Positions 1 to 8,957 of a DNA stretch of 64,000 nucleotides are shown in pieces. Location: contig CALNAJ010000029.1 of assembly GCA_937874695.1 (NCBI GenBank), positions 1 to 64,000 of the forward strand. Direction: 5' to 3'. Within the stretch, counting starts at the first letter, position 1. Each line of letters opens with the position of its first letter. Position numbers and translations under genes: made by a program. The notes beneath the pieces were generated by a model. That model did not search any database and was not told the DNA's origin. It was given only the letters and a program-made list of their open reading frames with translations. The stretch is from an uncultured Lactobacillus sp. (lineage in GTDB: Bacteria > Bacillota > Bacilli > Lactobacillales > Lactobacillaceae).

Positions 1-60
1 ATTTTTGAGTGGTCCAAAAATGATGAAACAAATACGGTCAACCGCATCATTTCTTAATCA

Positions 61-89
61 AAGATAGCACAGGAAGCCTTATATGACAA
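61..89 (-). promoter_or_regulatory. Predicted promoter for the gene left of the window
   Basis: On the minus strand a -35 TTGTCA (84-89) and a -10 TATCTT (61-66) are separated by 17 bp. It points out of the window, away from der. In related bacteria the next gene is often hup (HU protein), but nothing of that gene is visible here. The rest of 1-190 shows no gene. Confidence 0.4.
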
Positions 90-190
90 GGGATAACGCC
101 ATTTTTTAGCAATTATCCCGTAAGATTTATGATTTTTGACGAAAAATGGGTCAAAATCGGCCTTAGAGTAAGTCTAAAGCGCTTTTTTTC

Positions 191-1498
191 CTACTTCCGT
201 GCCCGTTCGATCAGATGGATCGGTGTTCCCTCAAAATCGAAATGCTCTCGGATTTGGTTCTCCAAGAAACGTTCGTAAGAGAAGTGCATCATCTTCGGAT
301 CGTTAACGAAGACCACAAAGGTTGGTGGTGTAATGGCCACTTGGGTCGCGTAGTAAACACGCAACCGTTTCCCATTGTCGGATGGCGTTGGGTTCAGGGC
401 GATTGCGTCCATGATAACGTCATTCAAGGTAGCGGACTGGACCCGCTTGTTGTGGTTCTCGGAGACCCGCTTGATCATTTCAGGCAGTTGCTCGAGTCGT
501 TGCCCAGTCTTCGCCGAAACGAAGATGATTGGGGCGTAGCTCAGGTATTGGAACTCGAGACGAATCAGGTTCTTAAAGTCCGTCAGCGTGTGGTTATCCT
601 TCTTCAGGGTATCCCACTTGTTGACCAAGATAATGATCCCCCGACCAGCCTCATGGGCGTAACCGGCGACCCGCTTATCTTGCTCGCGAATACCTTCTTC
701 GGCGTTCATGACCATCAGAACAACATCGGAATTGTCAATGGCGCGCATAGCCCGCATCACACTGTATTTTTCAGTGTTTTCGTAGACCTTACCACGCTTA
801 CGAATCCCGGCCGTATCGACCATGGTGAACTCGGTATCATCAGCGGTAAACTTCGTATCGATGGCGTCACGGGTGGTCCCAGCCACGTCAGAGACGATGA
901 CCCGGTCTTCACCCAAGATGGCGTTAACCAAAGAGGACTTTCCGACGTTTGGCCGACCAATCAGACTAAAACGAATGGTATCGTCCTTAGGTGCACCGGT
1001 ATCGTCAGGAAATTCCTTGACGACAGCATCCAGCAAGTCACCTAAGCCCAACCCATGGGCCCCGGAAACGGGGTATGGATCGCCTAATCCTAATGAGTAG
1101 AAGTCATAGATAGACTCCCGCACTTCAGGGTTATCGGCCTTGTTGACCGCTAAAAGAACTGGCTTGTTAGCCCGGTACAAGATTTTAGCCACGTTTTCGT
1201 CAGCATCGGTGACCCCTTCAGGTGCACTCGTAATGAAGACGATGACGTCGGCTTCTTCGATGGCGATTTCCGCCTGTTGCGTAATTTGGGTGATGAATGG
1301 TTCGTCACTGAGGTCAATCCCCCCAGTATCGATCATCCGAAATTCAGTTCCCAGCCATTCGGCACGCGTATAGATTCGGTCACGCGTAACCCCTGGGGTA
1401 TCTTCAACGATTGAGATTCGTTCACCGGCGATCCGGTTGAACAGGGTCGATTTACCAACATTAGGACGACCCACGATTGCGACTACGGGATAAGCCAC
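191..1498 (-). CDS. der: Ribosome biogenesis GTPase Der (EngA)
   Basis: Double-GTPase that assists late assembly of the 50S ribosomal subunit in the cytoplasm. The 435-aa product has two G domains in tandem: a first P-loop GRPNVGKST at about residue 9 with DTPG and NKAD motifs, and a second GRPNVGKSS at about residue 180 with DTAG and NKWD. A C-terminal KH-like domain follows. The GTG start at 1498 is chosen because AGGAGG lies 8 nt upstream; a further upstream TTG would place that site inside the gene. It follows rpsA, as in many Firmicutes, but has its own predicted promoter (1821-1849) and a leader that holds a structured repeat. Confidence 0.97.
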   Translation of the reverse strand: MAYPVVAIVGRPNVGKSTLFNRIAGERISIVEDTPGVTRDRIYTRAEWLGTEFRMIDTGGIDLSDEPFITQITQQAEIAIEEADVIVFITSAPEGVTDADENVAKILYRANKPVLLAVNKADNPEVRESIYDFYSLGLGDPYPVSGAHGLGLGDLLDAVVKEFPDDTGAPKDDTIRFSLIGRPNVGKSSLVNAILGEDRVIVSDVAGTTRDAIDTKFTADDTEFTMVDTAGIRKRGKVYENTEKYSVMRAMRAIDNSDVVLMVMNAEEGIREQDKRVAGYAHEAGRGIIILVNKWDTLKKDNHTLTDFKNLIRLEFQYLSYAPIIFVSAKTGQRLEQLPEMIKRVSENHNKRVQSATLNDVIMDAIALNPTPSDNGKRLRVYYATQVAITPPTFVVFVNDPKMMHFSYERFLENQIREHFDFEGTPIHLIERARK

Positions 1499-1562
1499 GA
1501 CAAATCCCTCCTTTTTCAAATCAATTTAATTTTTAATACGGGTTACATAGATGTTACCATCC

Positions 1563-1756
1563 GCCTTACCGGGTGGCAAAAATAAACTGGAACGCTAGGG
1601 CGGACGCTGAAAGCCGCAAACCGGTCTTTCAGCTTGTGGTGGAACCTCCAAAACCGAGTTTCCACCACACCAATTCACTAAGCGGTACAAACCACCGCAA
1701 AGTGAATTCCCACAGCTGAGCTTATTTTTGCCACCCTCACGGCTCACATGGATGAC
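1563..1756 (-). repeat. Structured intergenic element, subfamily A, copy A1
   Basis: Sense strand taken as minus. Outer stem: 1572-1585 (GGTGGCAAAAATAA) pairs perfectly with 1722-1735. Inside are three hairpins. Stem 1672-1679 pairs with 1701-1708 (AATTCACT / AGTGAATT). Stem 1636-1644 pairs with 1660-1668 (GTGGTGGAA / TTCCACCAC) and then continues past an A.G mismatch into CTC/GAG. Stem 1606-1613 pairs with 1626-1633 (GCTGAAAG / CTTTCAGC), with a sense-strand loop of the form ACCG...CGG. Copy A2 at 61373-61566 shares the loops and flanks but has different, still complementary stems. It lies between a promoter and der, so it is predicted to be transcribed in sense in the der leader. Confidence 0.85.
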
Positions 1757-1820
1757 TCACATCCATGTATTAACCATGTAAACCATACTTCGAGCACCAA
1801 CACCTGCTCACAAGAGTCAT

Positions 1821-1849
1821 AGTCTACACGATAATCGGTTAACTGTCAA
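1821..1849 (-). promoter_or_regulatory. Promoter of der
   Basis: Minus strand: -35 TTGACA (1844-1849), 17-bp spacer, -10 TAGACT (1821-1826). Transcription would start near 1814 and cross repeat element A1 before reaching the der start at 1498. Confidence 0.65.
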
Positions 1850-1928
1850 AACTGGCGATCACCGCTTCACCATTGTAGCTTTGTTTTCAAGCCCGTTGGC
1901 GACACGGTTAAAATTCCCCTGATGACAT

Positions 1929-1972
1929 GAAAAGGGTTCGGAGCGAAACCAACAAAGTTCCGCGCCAAACCC
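1929..1972 (-). terminator. Rho-independent terminator after rpsA
   Basis: On the minus strand a GC-rich hairpin (GGGTTTGGCGCGGAA pairing with TTTCGCTCCGAACCC) is followed by TTTTC, 24 nt after the rpsA stop codon. Confidence 0.7.
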
Positions 1973-1995
1973 TTCTTCAACCAAACGTAAACGTA

Positions 1996-3306
1996 TTAGT
2001 TGTTTTCGTTGTCTTCCATGTCCTTCTTCAGGCTGTCCCCAATAAGGTCACCTAAAGAGAAACCAGTGCTTTCTTCTGGGGCGTTAGCCGTTGAAGTTTC
2101 AGCAGAGTTCCGGTTGTTACGACGACGGTTGTTGTTACCACCGTTGTTGTTCCGGCTCCGGTTGTTATTGTTGCTACTGTGGCTTTCGGAAGCTTCGTCA
2201 CCAGATTGTGGCTTTTCTTCCAAGGCCTTGATAGACAATGCCAAACGGTGATCATCTGGACGTACATCCAAGACCTTAACCTTGATTTCTTGACCAACCT
2301 TCAAAACGTCAGCAGGCGTTGCGATGTGTTGGTGAGAAATTTGGGAAATGTGAACTAAACCTTCAACGCCAGGGAATACTTCAACGAAGGCCCCAAAGCT
2401 AGTCAAACGCTTAACAGTACCATCCAAGGTGCTACCTTGTGGTGCCTTTTCTTCAATACCATCCCAAGGTTCTGGTAAGGTTTGCTTGATAGAAAGGGAG
2501 ATCCGGTCGCGGTCAGTATCAACAGATAAGACCTTAACCTTAACTTCTTGGCCCACCTTCAAGACATCGCTAGGCTTTTCAACCCGTTCAAAGGCGATTT
2601 CTGAAACGTGAACTAATCCATCAACACCACCAAGGTCAACGAAGGCACCAAAGTTGGTCAAACGAGCAACTTTACCTTCGACAACGTCGCCAGCAGTCAA
2701 CTTAGCCATGATTTCAGCCTTTTGTGCTGCGCGTTCCTTTTCAACCAATGCACGGTGAGAAAGGATCAGACGGTTTTCGCTAGGTTCGATTTCGACAATC
2801 TTAAATTCCAGGGTTTGGCCCTTGAATTGAGATAAGTCTTCAACGAAGTGGTCAGATACCATAGATGCAGGAACGAATCCACGCACACCAGCATCAACGA
2901 CTAACCCACCCTTAACCACTTGGGTAACGGGTGCAGTCAACGTATGACCTGCTTCGAATTCCTTTTGGATGTCGTCCCAAACCTTACGGGCTTCCAAACG
3001 ACGTTGGGACAGTAAGTAGCTACCGCCTTCCTTGTCAGTACCAATACGAGAAATTACGACGAGGTCCATAACGTCCCCGACTTTAATTACAGAATTAATA
3101 TCATCAACTGGCTTCGTGGAAAGTTCCTTCTTTGGAACAACCCCTTCAATACCAGTATCAGCAATACCGACGATTGCTTGTTGGTCGTCATCGATCGTTA
3201 AGACTTCACCCTTAACGACGTCACCGACTTTAACATTATCGATGCTGTTTAAAGCATCTAATAATTCGTTATTTTCATTGTTTTGACTCGTGCCATTTTC
3301 ACTCAT
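1996..3306 (-). CDS. rpsA: 30S ribosomal protein S1 homolog
   Basis: RNA-binding protein of the small ribosomal subunit. The 436-aa product has four S1 domains: about residues 25-95, 110-180, 195-265 and 280-350. The last two carry the classic GAFVDLGGVDGLVHVSEI type signature. The C-terminal tail (about 360-410) is very rich in Asn, Arg and Ser and looks disordered. Four rather than six S1 domains is normal for Firmicutes. The ATG at 3306 is chosen because AAGGAGG lies 10 nt upstream. The gene sits between cmk and der, as in Bacillus and lactobacilli. Confidence 0.95.
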   Translation of the reverse strand: MSENGTSQNNENNELLDALNSIDNVKVGDVVKGEVLTIDDDQQAIVGIADTGIEGVVPKKELSTKPVDDINSVIKVGDVMDLVVISRIGTDKEGGSYLLSQRRLEARKVWDDIQKEFEAGHTLTAPVTQVVKGGLVVDAGVRGFVPASMVSDHFVEDLSQFKGQTLEFKIVEIEPSENRLILSHRALVEKERAAQKAEIMAKLTAGDVVEGKVARLTNFGAFVDLGGVDGLVHVSEIAFERVEKPSDVLKVGQEVKVKVLSVDTDRDRISLSIKQTLPEPWDGIEEKAPQGSTLDGTVKRLTSFGAFVEVFPGVEGLVHISQISHQHIATPADVLKVGQEIKVKVLDVRPDDHRLALSIKALEEKPQSGDEASESHSSNNNNRSRNNNGGNNNRRRNNRNSAETSTANAPEESTGFSLGDLIGDSLKKDMEDNENN

Positions 3307-3385
3307 GCGAATTTTTCCTCCTTGCGACAACTCTAAATACCATTTTAGCTGATTATGCTGTTAAAAGCTAGTAAAAAGCCCATTT

Positions 3386-4066
3386 CTATAGGGATTCTTT
3401 TTCTTGGATGATTTCAGCGATGCGATCGGCCACTTCTTGGATGGACATGGACGTCGTATCAAGCCGAATTGCATCCGCTGCTTGGGTCAATGGTGAGATC
3501 TTTCGAGTCGAGTCTTTACGGTCCCGTTCCTCGATCTCATACTTCAACGTTTCCAGTGGTGTATTGATTCCCTTGGCCGCGTTATCCTTCAACCGGCGCT
3601 GGGCCCGTTCTTCGACACTCGCCACCAAGAAGATCTTGACCTCGGCCTTTGGCAAAACGGTTGACCCAATGTCCCGGCCATCCATAACGATGCCGCCAGC
3701 GTCAGCAATCTGTCGTTGGCGTTCCGTCAATTCAGCCCGAACAGCTGACTGGGCCGAAATCTGTGAGACGGCATTTGTCACATCCGGTTGGCGAATCGCT
3801 AAGGTCACCTCGGTATCGTCAACGAAGACCTTTTGAACGGGAGTCCCGGGTTCAAAACGAATCGTAATCTGATCCAAGAGGTCCTTCACAGCAGCCTCAT
3901 CGTCTAACGCCACGCCAGCTTGTAAGACTTTCCAAGTAATGGCGCGGTACATGGCACCCGTATCACAGTATATGTAGTGAAAACGCTGTGCAACAATTTT
4001 CGCCACCGTACTCTTCCCAGCCGAGGCTGGGCCATCAATGGCAACCTGTAATCCTTGTTTATCCAT
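3386..4066 (-). CDS. cmk: Cytidylate kinase
   Basis: Transfers phosphate from ATP to CMP or dCMP in pyrimidine nucleotide salvage and RNA turnover. The 226-aa protein has the P-loop GPASAGKST near residue 9, the YCDTGAMYRA substrate motif near residue 33, and the MDGRDIG motif near residue 130, all typical of Cmk. Length is as expected. The ATG at 4066 has an AGGGAG site 9 nt upstream; the TTG one codon further out is less well placed. It lies upstream of rpsA, the usual order. Confidence 0.96.
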   Translation of the reverse strand: MDKQGLQVAIDGPASAGKSTVAKIVAQRFHYIYCDTGAMYRAITWKVLQAGVALDDEAAVKDLLDQITIRFEPGTPVQKVFVDDTEVTLAIRQPDVTNAVSQISAQSAVRAELTERQRQIADAGGIVMDGRDIGSTVLPKAEVKIFLVASVEERAQRRLKDNAAKGINTPLETLKYEIEERDRKDSTRKISPLTQAADAIRLDTTSMSIQEVADRIAEIIQEKESL

Positions 4067-4099
4067 CAAACCAAACTCCCTATAAATTGAAATTAAATC

Positions 4100-4729
4100 C
4101 TACTTTACACGTAACTTTTGACCAGGGTGCAATGCAGCACCTGAAGACAGGCCATTTAATTCAAGTAACTTATCAACCGAAATCCCGGCATTCGTTGCGA
4201 CCCGGTAGACCCCTTGGCCGGATTCGACGGTCGCATACTTTTGACCAGCGGTGCTACTTGAACTCGTGCTGCTACTTGTTGTACTACTGCTAGTGGCTGC
4301 CGAGCTGCTGTGGCTGGTAGTAGCCGAAGAACTGCTAGTCGTCTTAGCCGAACTAGCAGTCGTGGTAGAAGTCGTTGATTTTTTGTGGCTCGTTGAAGCG
4401 GCTTGCTTCTTCGATGATGCCTTACTTGATGATTTATGGGAGCTCTTGGCCTTCTTGGAGGACGAGCTAGACGAACTAGCCGCGACCTTCTCGGTATTTT
4501 GAGGCCGGTTGACCGCACTTTGACGGGCTAGGCCGTAGACCAACGAGGCTGCCGCAATCACGATGATAATTGCCACCAAAATGATGGTAACCATGGTATT
4601 GCTATGATTTTGTCGCCGCATTTTCGTTCGTGACAGGTTTCCCTGATCGTCGCGATCATCGGCAAACGAGGAATCCCACGGATGGGACTCTTGTTCCTTC
4701 GACGTTTGATCGTCACGCTTTTGACTCAT
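4100..4729 (-). CDS. Membrane-anchored LysM peptidoglycan-binding protein
   Basis: 209-aa cell-envelope protein. It has a charged cytoplasmic N-terminus (about 1-45), one hydrophobic helix (about 46-68), a long low-complexity linker of Ser, Thr, Ala and Lys (about 75-160), and a C-terminal LysM motif (about 166-209) expected to bind peptidoglycan. No catalytic domain is present. Such proteins commonly follow recQ in lactobacilli. Two ATG codons are adjacent; the second (4729) is 7 nt from GGGAGG and is preferred. The exact role is not known. Confidence 0.85.
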   Translation of the reverse strand: MSQKRDDQTSKEQESHPWDSSFADDRDDQGNLSRTKMRRQNHSNTMVTIILVAIIIVIAAASLVYGLARQSAVNRPQNTEKVAASSSSSSSKKAKSSHKSSSKASSKKQAASTSHKKSTTSTTTASSAKTTSSSSATTSHSSSAATSSSTTSSSTSSSSTAGQKYATVESGQGVYRVATNAGISVDKLLELNGLSSGAALHPGQKLRVK

Positions 4730-4800
4730 CATCTAACCTCCCTGAAAAACTTTCAACCGTAATTGTACCATACCAGCAAGTCGAATTCTCTAAAATCTTC

Positions 4801-6222
4801 TTAAAATAACCGCCGCAGTCGTGCAATCCAGTCCTCGTCCGGGGCTACCGGGTCGGATTCGTGTGATGCCATCAAGCCCAATTGATCGAGATCCAGGGAC
4901 ATCCCCGCCGGTGAACAGCACCGTTCATGGTGATCAGGACTCTGCTCGTCAAACGCCGCGAGCCAATTTTGCCGCAAGCAATGCGGTTCGCGTACGTACT
5001 TCAGCATCTGTGCCAGTGCCCTGTTCCGTTCTCGCTCTCGGCGACTGAACAGGCTGATGACTGCCGCCTCACTAATCCCATGGCGCTTGTAAAATGCCAA
5101 CAGTGCAATTGCCGCGTCGTCCTCGCTGAATGCCTGTGGTCGTGCGTAGTACCGGTGAATGGTCTCCGGTTCCGGCCGATTGGCTTGTCCCAGCATTAAG
5201 GGTAGCTGTTCATCCCCACTGGCGTACAGCAGAATGGCCACACTCGGTAGACCATCCCGCCCGGCACGCCCAATCTCCTGTGCATAGCTCTCAAAGTCGG
5301 CTGGCAAGTGGTAATGGATGACGTAGCGGACATCGTTCTTATCGATGCCCATTCCAAACGCGCTGGTCGCACAGATCACGTCCAGTTGCCCCGCCATGAA
5401 CTGTTGCTGGATCTTGAACCGATCCTCACTACTCAGCCCCGCGTGGTAAGCCGCCGCCTTCACACCCGTCTGTTGCTGAAGCGCTAACGCCGTGTCATCG
5501 GCCTGCTGCTTACTGGAAAAGTACACCACACCCGGCCCTTGTAGCTGACCGACCAGGGCCGTCAAACGTTCCTGCTTCTCCGACTCGTCAGCGACCTGTT
5601 CCACATCGAGGAAGATATTCGGCCGATCGACAGACTCCGCCACAATTTCAGGCTTGCTCCGCAACTGTTTTGCAATCTCTTGCCGCGTTGTCTGTCCCGC
5701 CGTTGCCGTCAGCATTAACGTTAATGGCTGCTGGAGCTGTGACCGAATGGCTCCCAGCAGTAGATACTCCGGGCGAAAATCCGGTCCCCATTGCACGATA
5801 CAATGGGCCTCATCGATCACCAATAGACTCAGCTGAATCTGCTTCACCTGCGCCAGCATCTGCGGCTGGGCCAACATTTCCGGTGACATGAAGAGAAATT
5901 GATACTCCCCAAGGTGACGCATGATGACTTGCCGTTCGGTATAGCTCGTCAGCGAGTTAATCGCGGCCGCCCGCTTAAATCCCGCCATACGCATCCGATT
6001 GACCTGATCGTTCATCAGTGACAGCAGAGGGGAGATAATCAGCACACATCCCGGATGACGATAACCATACAGTTGATAGATCAAGGTCTTACCGGCCCCG
6101 GTTGGCAGAACAGCTAAGGTATCCCGGCTTTCTTCCAGTGCCGTGAGGGCGGCCTGCTGTCCTCCTCTAAATTCCGTAAAGCCAAATACTTTTTTTAAAC
6201 TTGTCGTTAAGGGCTCAAGCAT
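4801..6222 (-). CDS. recQ: RecQ-family ATP-dependent DNA helicase
   Basis: 3'-5' DNA helicase for recombination and fork repair. The 473-aa protein has Walker A LPTGAGKT (about residue 44), the DEAHC box within LVIDEAHCIVQWG, and motif VI (QEIGRAGRDG). The region after the helicase core is short and has no clear HRDC domain, so it resembles Bacillus RecS more than E. coli RecQ. The ATG at 6222 overlaps the end of the upstream gene by 8 nt, which suggests translational coupling with the YpbB-like gene. Candidate earlier starts lie inside that gene and are rejected. Confidence 0.92.
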   Translation of the reverse strand: MLEPLTTSLKKVFGFTEFRGGQQAALTALEESRDTLAVLPTGAGKTLIYQLYGYRHPGCVLIISPLLSLMNDQVNRMRMAGFKRAAAINSLTSYTERQVIMRHLGEYQFLFMSPEMLAQPQMLAQVKQIQLSLLVIDEAHCIVQWGPDFRPEYLLLGAIRSQLQQPLTLMLTATAGQTTRQEIAKQLRSKPEIVAESVDRPNIFLDVEQVADESEKQERLTALVGQLQGPGVVYFSSKQQADDTALALQQQTGVKAAAYHAGLSSEDRFKIQQQFMAGQLDVICATSAFGMGIDKNDVRYVIHYHLPADFESYAQEIGRAGRDGLPSVAILLYASGDEQLPLMLGQANRPEPETIHRYYARPQAFSEDDAAIALLAFYKRHGISEAAVISLFSRRERERNRALAQMLKYVREPHCLRQNWLAAFDEQSPDHHERCCSPAGMSLDLDQLGLMASHESDPVAPDEDWIARLRRLF

Positions 6223-7255
6223 CCCCCACACCTCGCTTATCACACCAAATGGCGTAGAGTCGAAAATCAAAAAATGTGTAGCGGTCCTGAAGCTCCTGTG
6301 GTAACGCCGTGTACTGCCAGGCATCGATTGGCCCCGTCAGCTGCGTTGCAAACGCTGTACGCATGGCTGGCGTCAATAACCAGTCATAGGGAAACTGCGC
6401 CAATGGCAATAGAATCGCCGCCTCCAATAGATGTTCCCGTGCCGTCCCTGGCTTGATCCGTCGCACCGAGGCAATCTGTTCCACACTCCGTCCCTGAGAC
6501 ACCGCCGCTAGGGTCTGCTGTGCACTACGCGTAACCGGCGACTGCCACAAGGACCGGAACAGTGGACCCAACGGATGCTCGGGATTCCGGGCATCCTGTG
6601 CAATCTGCATGACCCCGTCAAACTGCATCAGAGCCACCGTCCAGGCGGTCCGCTCCTGACTTAACGCCAGTTGATCCGCCGTCAGTCCCGGCTGCCCGTA
6701 CCCCGTAAACAGGTCCGTGACGACCCCTGCCGTGACTGGTGGTAGTTTTTCAAGGCTACTTTTCAACGCATCGAACAGTTGTTCTGGAAACTGAGAATTC
6801 TTACTTTGATGGAACCAATTTCGCACTGCCCGACGCGTCTCAAGGTCCGTCGCCAAGGGGTAATAGCGCTTAGCCGAATGCGCATACTGGCTTACGACCT
6901 GCACAGCCAATAGGAGGCGTTTCCGGGCGGCCAATAGATCCAACATTCCCCAGTCGGCCCACGTTTGCGGGTGTTCGGTATGAGCAGCCTGTTCCGTGGC
7001 CCCCGCTGCGGTCAAACGGACCTGATCGGGTGTCTCGCCAGTCTCGGCCCAGCCCCGCTTAATCAGTGACTGTGCTGGGGCGTCTAAGGCTCCCCGAGCC
7101 ATTTTCTTATCCAAGGCAATCAGATAGAGTAGCCGGTAGCGCAGTCCCCAGTACAGCGTTGACACCGTCTTCTTCTCCCGTAGGAGGTTCTCGATCACCC
7201 GCAAACGGCGAAATTGTTGCTGATCCAGTAACGCTAATAAGTCCGCCGCTTCCAT
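6215..7255 (-). CDS. YpbB-like helix-turn-helix protein, RecQ partner
   Basis: 346-aa cytoplasmic protein. Near the C-terminus (about 250-280) is a segment resembling a winged helix-turn-helix, including SVEQIASVRRIKPGTAREHL. The rest is alpha-helical with no recognised catalytic motif. In Bacillus the homologous ypbB sits directly upstream of recS/recQ, and here the two genes overlap. Function in the family is unclear; a role in guiding or regulating the helicase is inference from context only. Confidence 0.75.
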   Translation of the reverse strand: MEAADLLALLDQQQFRRLRVIENLLREKKTVSTLYWGLRYRLLYLIALDKKMARGALDAPAQSLIKRGWAETGETPDQVRLTAAGATEQAAHTEHPQTWADWGMLDLLAARKRLLLAVQVVSQYAHSAKRYYPLATDLETRRAVRNWFHQSKNSQFPEQLFDALKSSLEKLPPVTAGVVTDLFTGYGQPGLTADQLALSQERTAWTVALMQFDGVMQIAQDARNPEHPLGPLFRSLWQSPVTRSAQQTLAAVSQGRSVEQIASVRRIKPGTAREHLLEAAILLPLAQFPYDWLLTPAMRTAFATQLTGPIDAWQYTALPQELQDRYTFFDFRLYAIWCDKRGVGDA

Positions 7256-7299
7256 GGCTACGCATCCCTTCTGTAATAAGTCTGCACCTAGTTTACCAT

Positions 7300-7328
7300 A
7301 CGAAAAGGGCTGACAGTCTGCCAGCCCT
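7300..7328 (-). terminator. Terminator after ribU
   Basis: Minus strand hairpin with arms AGGGCTG and CAGCCCT around a 9-nt loop, followed by TTTTCG. It sits between the ribU stop and the start of the YpbB-like gene. Confidence 0.75.
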
Positions 7329-7358
7329 CCATTTCAAAACAATTTATGATTACGTCAT

Positions 7359-7940
7359 TTATGATAGCGTGTGCTTCTGTAGCCAGGGCGCCATCCGCCG
7401 ATTCAATAGAATAAACAGGACCCCGAGGACGATTCCCTTGATCAGGTTAAACGGAATAACCCCGAATAAGATGAGCTTGTTGACGGGTAGGCCCAGTGAC
7501 ATCCCCCACACCTTAAGATACAGGGGCGTGATCACCCACCAGTTGGCGAGAGACAGCACAATCGTCAAACTCAACGTTCCCACAATAACTGCGACCACTT
7601 GACGCTTGAACGTCCACTCGTGACGCCGTAACACGGCACTGATGGGCAGCACCAACGCGAGATCGGCAATGAACGCCGTCAGGACGCCAATAAAGTTGAC
7701 GATATCTAACCCGGTCGTGACGAAGTACAATAGCTCCTTAATTGCAGCAATCGTAATCGCCCCCGCGGGACCAAAGACCCCTAACCCGATCAGCACGACC
7801 AGATCACTCAAATCAAGCTTCATGTACGGCACGATGGGAATGATTGGAATCGACACGAACATCAAGATATAGGAAACCCCAGCAAATAACGCCATCTCGA
7901 CCATCGCGCGAACGCTTAACCCCTTGTGACTACTTTCCAT
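7359..7940 (-). CDS. ribU: Riboflavin ECF transporter S component RibU
   Basis: Substrate-binding membrane subunit that takes up riboflavin together with the shared ECF energizing module (EcfA, EcfA', EcfT), which is not encoded here. The 193-aa protein has about five to six hydrophobic helices. The N-terminal helix pattern and the KLDLSDLVVLIG segment (about residue 42) are typical of RibU/FmnP. The FMN riboswitch immediately upstream confirms the substrate. Start ATG at 7940. Confidence 0.95.
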   Translation of the reverse strand: MESSHKGLSVRAMVEMALFAGVSYILMFVSIPIIPIVPYMKLDLSDLVVLIGLGVFGPAGAITIAAIKELLYFVTTGLDIVNFIGVLTAFIADLALVLPISAVLRRHEWTFKRQVVAVIVGTLSLTIVLSLANWWVITPLYLKVWGMSLGLPVNKLILFGVIPFNLIKGIVLGVLFILLNRRMAPWLQKHTLS

Positions 7941-7983
7941 GAGACTAATTCCTCCTTGCGGCCATCCCAGTGACGCGACCCAC

Positions 7984-8017
7984 GAAAAAAGGTCTCGCCA
8001 CAGAAGAGCAAGACCTT
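7984..8017 (-). terminator. Riboswitch-controlled terminator upstream of ribU
   Basis: Arms AAGGTCTTGC (8008-8017) and GCGAGACCTT (7989-7998) on the minus strand form a hairpin followed by a run of T. It lies between the FMN aptamer and ribU and is the expected expression platform: FMN binding would favour termination. Confidence 0.85.
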
Positions 8018-8051
8018 GGAGTTTACGTCAAAATTAAGCTACGCAAAAAGC

Positions 8052-8169
8052 AACGTCTCATCTTCTGCATACCAGACTATACTGTCGGTTCCGGAGTTTC
8101 ACCGAATCAACCGCTCGCGCGGGTCGCGGACTTTACCGCCGGTCGGGAATTACACCCTGCCCTGAAGAT
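8052..8169 (-). promoter_or_regulatory. FMN riboswitch (RFN element)
   Basis: The minus strand carries the hallmark blocks of the RFN aptamer in order: AGGGCAGGGTGTAATTCCCG, ACCGGCGGTAAAGTCCGCGA, a TTCGGTGAAACTCCGGAACC block, GACAGTATAGTCTGG and the closing GCAGAAGATGAGAC. It controls ribU through the terminator at 7984-8017. Confidence 0.95.
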
Positions 8170-8234
8170 GAACCATAAATTTTTTAGTACACCTTTAATG
8201 TACTAAACGAACCAACGCCTGTCAACGATTTGAC

Positions 8235-8957
8235 TCAGGCTAAACCAGTCAACCGACGAAGTTCTTTGACTTCTTCCGGCTTCAGGTTACGTGCATCGCC
8301 GGGTTGGAGCCCCTTGAGCGTCAAGAAGCCATATTCTTCACGCTTTAACTTCTCAACGGGACAGCCAATGGCATTCAGCATCTTCTTAACCTGATGATTC
8401 TTACCTTCGTGAATCGTTAACGAGACAATCGCAATTTTCTTCTTCTCGTCGGTACTGATGATCTTAGCCTTGGCTGGAGCATACTTGATCTCATCGACCG
8501 TGATTCCCTGACGCAATTCACGCAGCGCATCGTTCGTTGGAATCCCCGTGACCCGAGCCACGTAGGTCTTCTCAACTTCATACTTCGGATGCGTCAACCG
8601 ATTGGCGAGTTCGCCGTCGTTGGTCAACAGGATCAATCCTGAGGTATCATAGTCCAACCGACCCACTGGGTAGACCCGCTGGCTGACGTTTTCGACCAAG
8701 TCGACCACCGTCTTACGACCCTTTTCGTCATTAGACGTGGAAATCACACCCCGTGGCTTATACAACATCACGTAGGCGGGTGCCTCAGTGGTGATTGGGA
8801 CGCCATCCACGAGAATCTTATCGTGCACGCCGACCTTGGTCCCCAATTCCGTCACAACGCTGCCATTGACCTTGACGCGGCCGCTCATGATTAATTTTTC
8901 TGATTGACGTCGTGAAGCCACGCCATCATGTGCTAAAACTTTTTGTAGTCGTTCCAT
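8235..8957 (-). CDS. rluB: 23S rRNA pseudouridine synthase RluB
   Basis: Converts a uridine of 23S rRNA to pseudouridine. The 240-aa protein has an N-terminal S4 RNA-binding domain (about 1-60, including GVASRRQSEKLI) and an RsuA/RluB-type catalytic domain. The catalytic Asp lies in GRLDYDTSGL near residue 103. It starts immediately after the scpB stop codon, so it belongs to the xerD-ribT-scpAB-rluB operon. Confidence 0.95.
   Translation of the reverse strand: MERLQKVLAHDGVASRRQSEKLIMSGRVKVNGSVVTELGTKVGVHDKILVDGVPITTEAPAYVMLYKPRGVISTSNDEKGRKTVVDLVENVSQRVYPVGRLDYDTSGLILLTNDGELANRLTHPKYEVEKTYVARVTGIPTNDALRELRQGITVDEIKYAPAKAKIISTDEKKKIAIVSLTIHEGKNHQVKKMLNAIGCPVEKLKREEYGFLTLKGLQPGDARNLKPEEVKELRRLTGLA

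Larger units (their letters stand above)
1499..1995. other. Intergenic region between rpsA and der
   Basis: No gene. From right to left it holds the rpsA terminator (1929-1972), a consensus-like promoter reading toward der (1821-1849), the structured repeat element A1 (1563-1756), and the der ribosome site. Confidence 0.8.

Noticed and set aside
160..190. Hairpin CTTAGA/TCTAAG followed by T run near the end of der as a terminator
   Set aside because: The stem is only about 6 bp and the T run is on the wrong strand for der; too weak to call.
215..1045. Long plus-strand open frame antisense to der
   Set aside because: It mirrors the codons of der, has no ribosome site or recognisable protein, and der itself is certain.
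4251..4502. Leu/Val-rich plus-strand frame that looks like a membrane protein
   Set aside because: It is the antisense shadow of the Ser/Thr/Lys-rich linker of the LysM protein.
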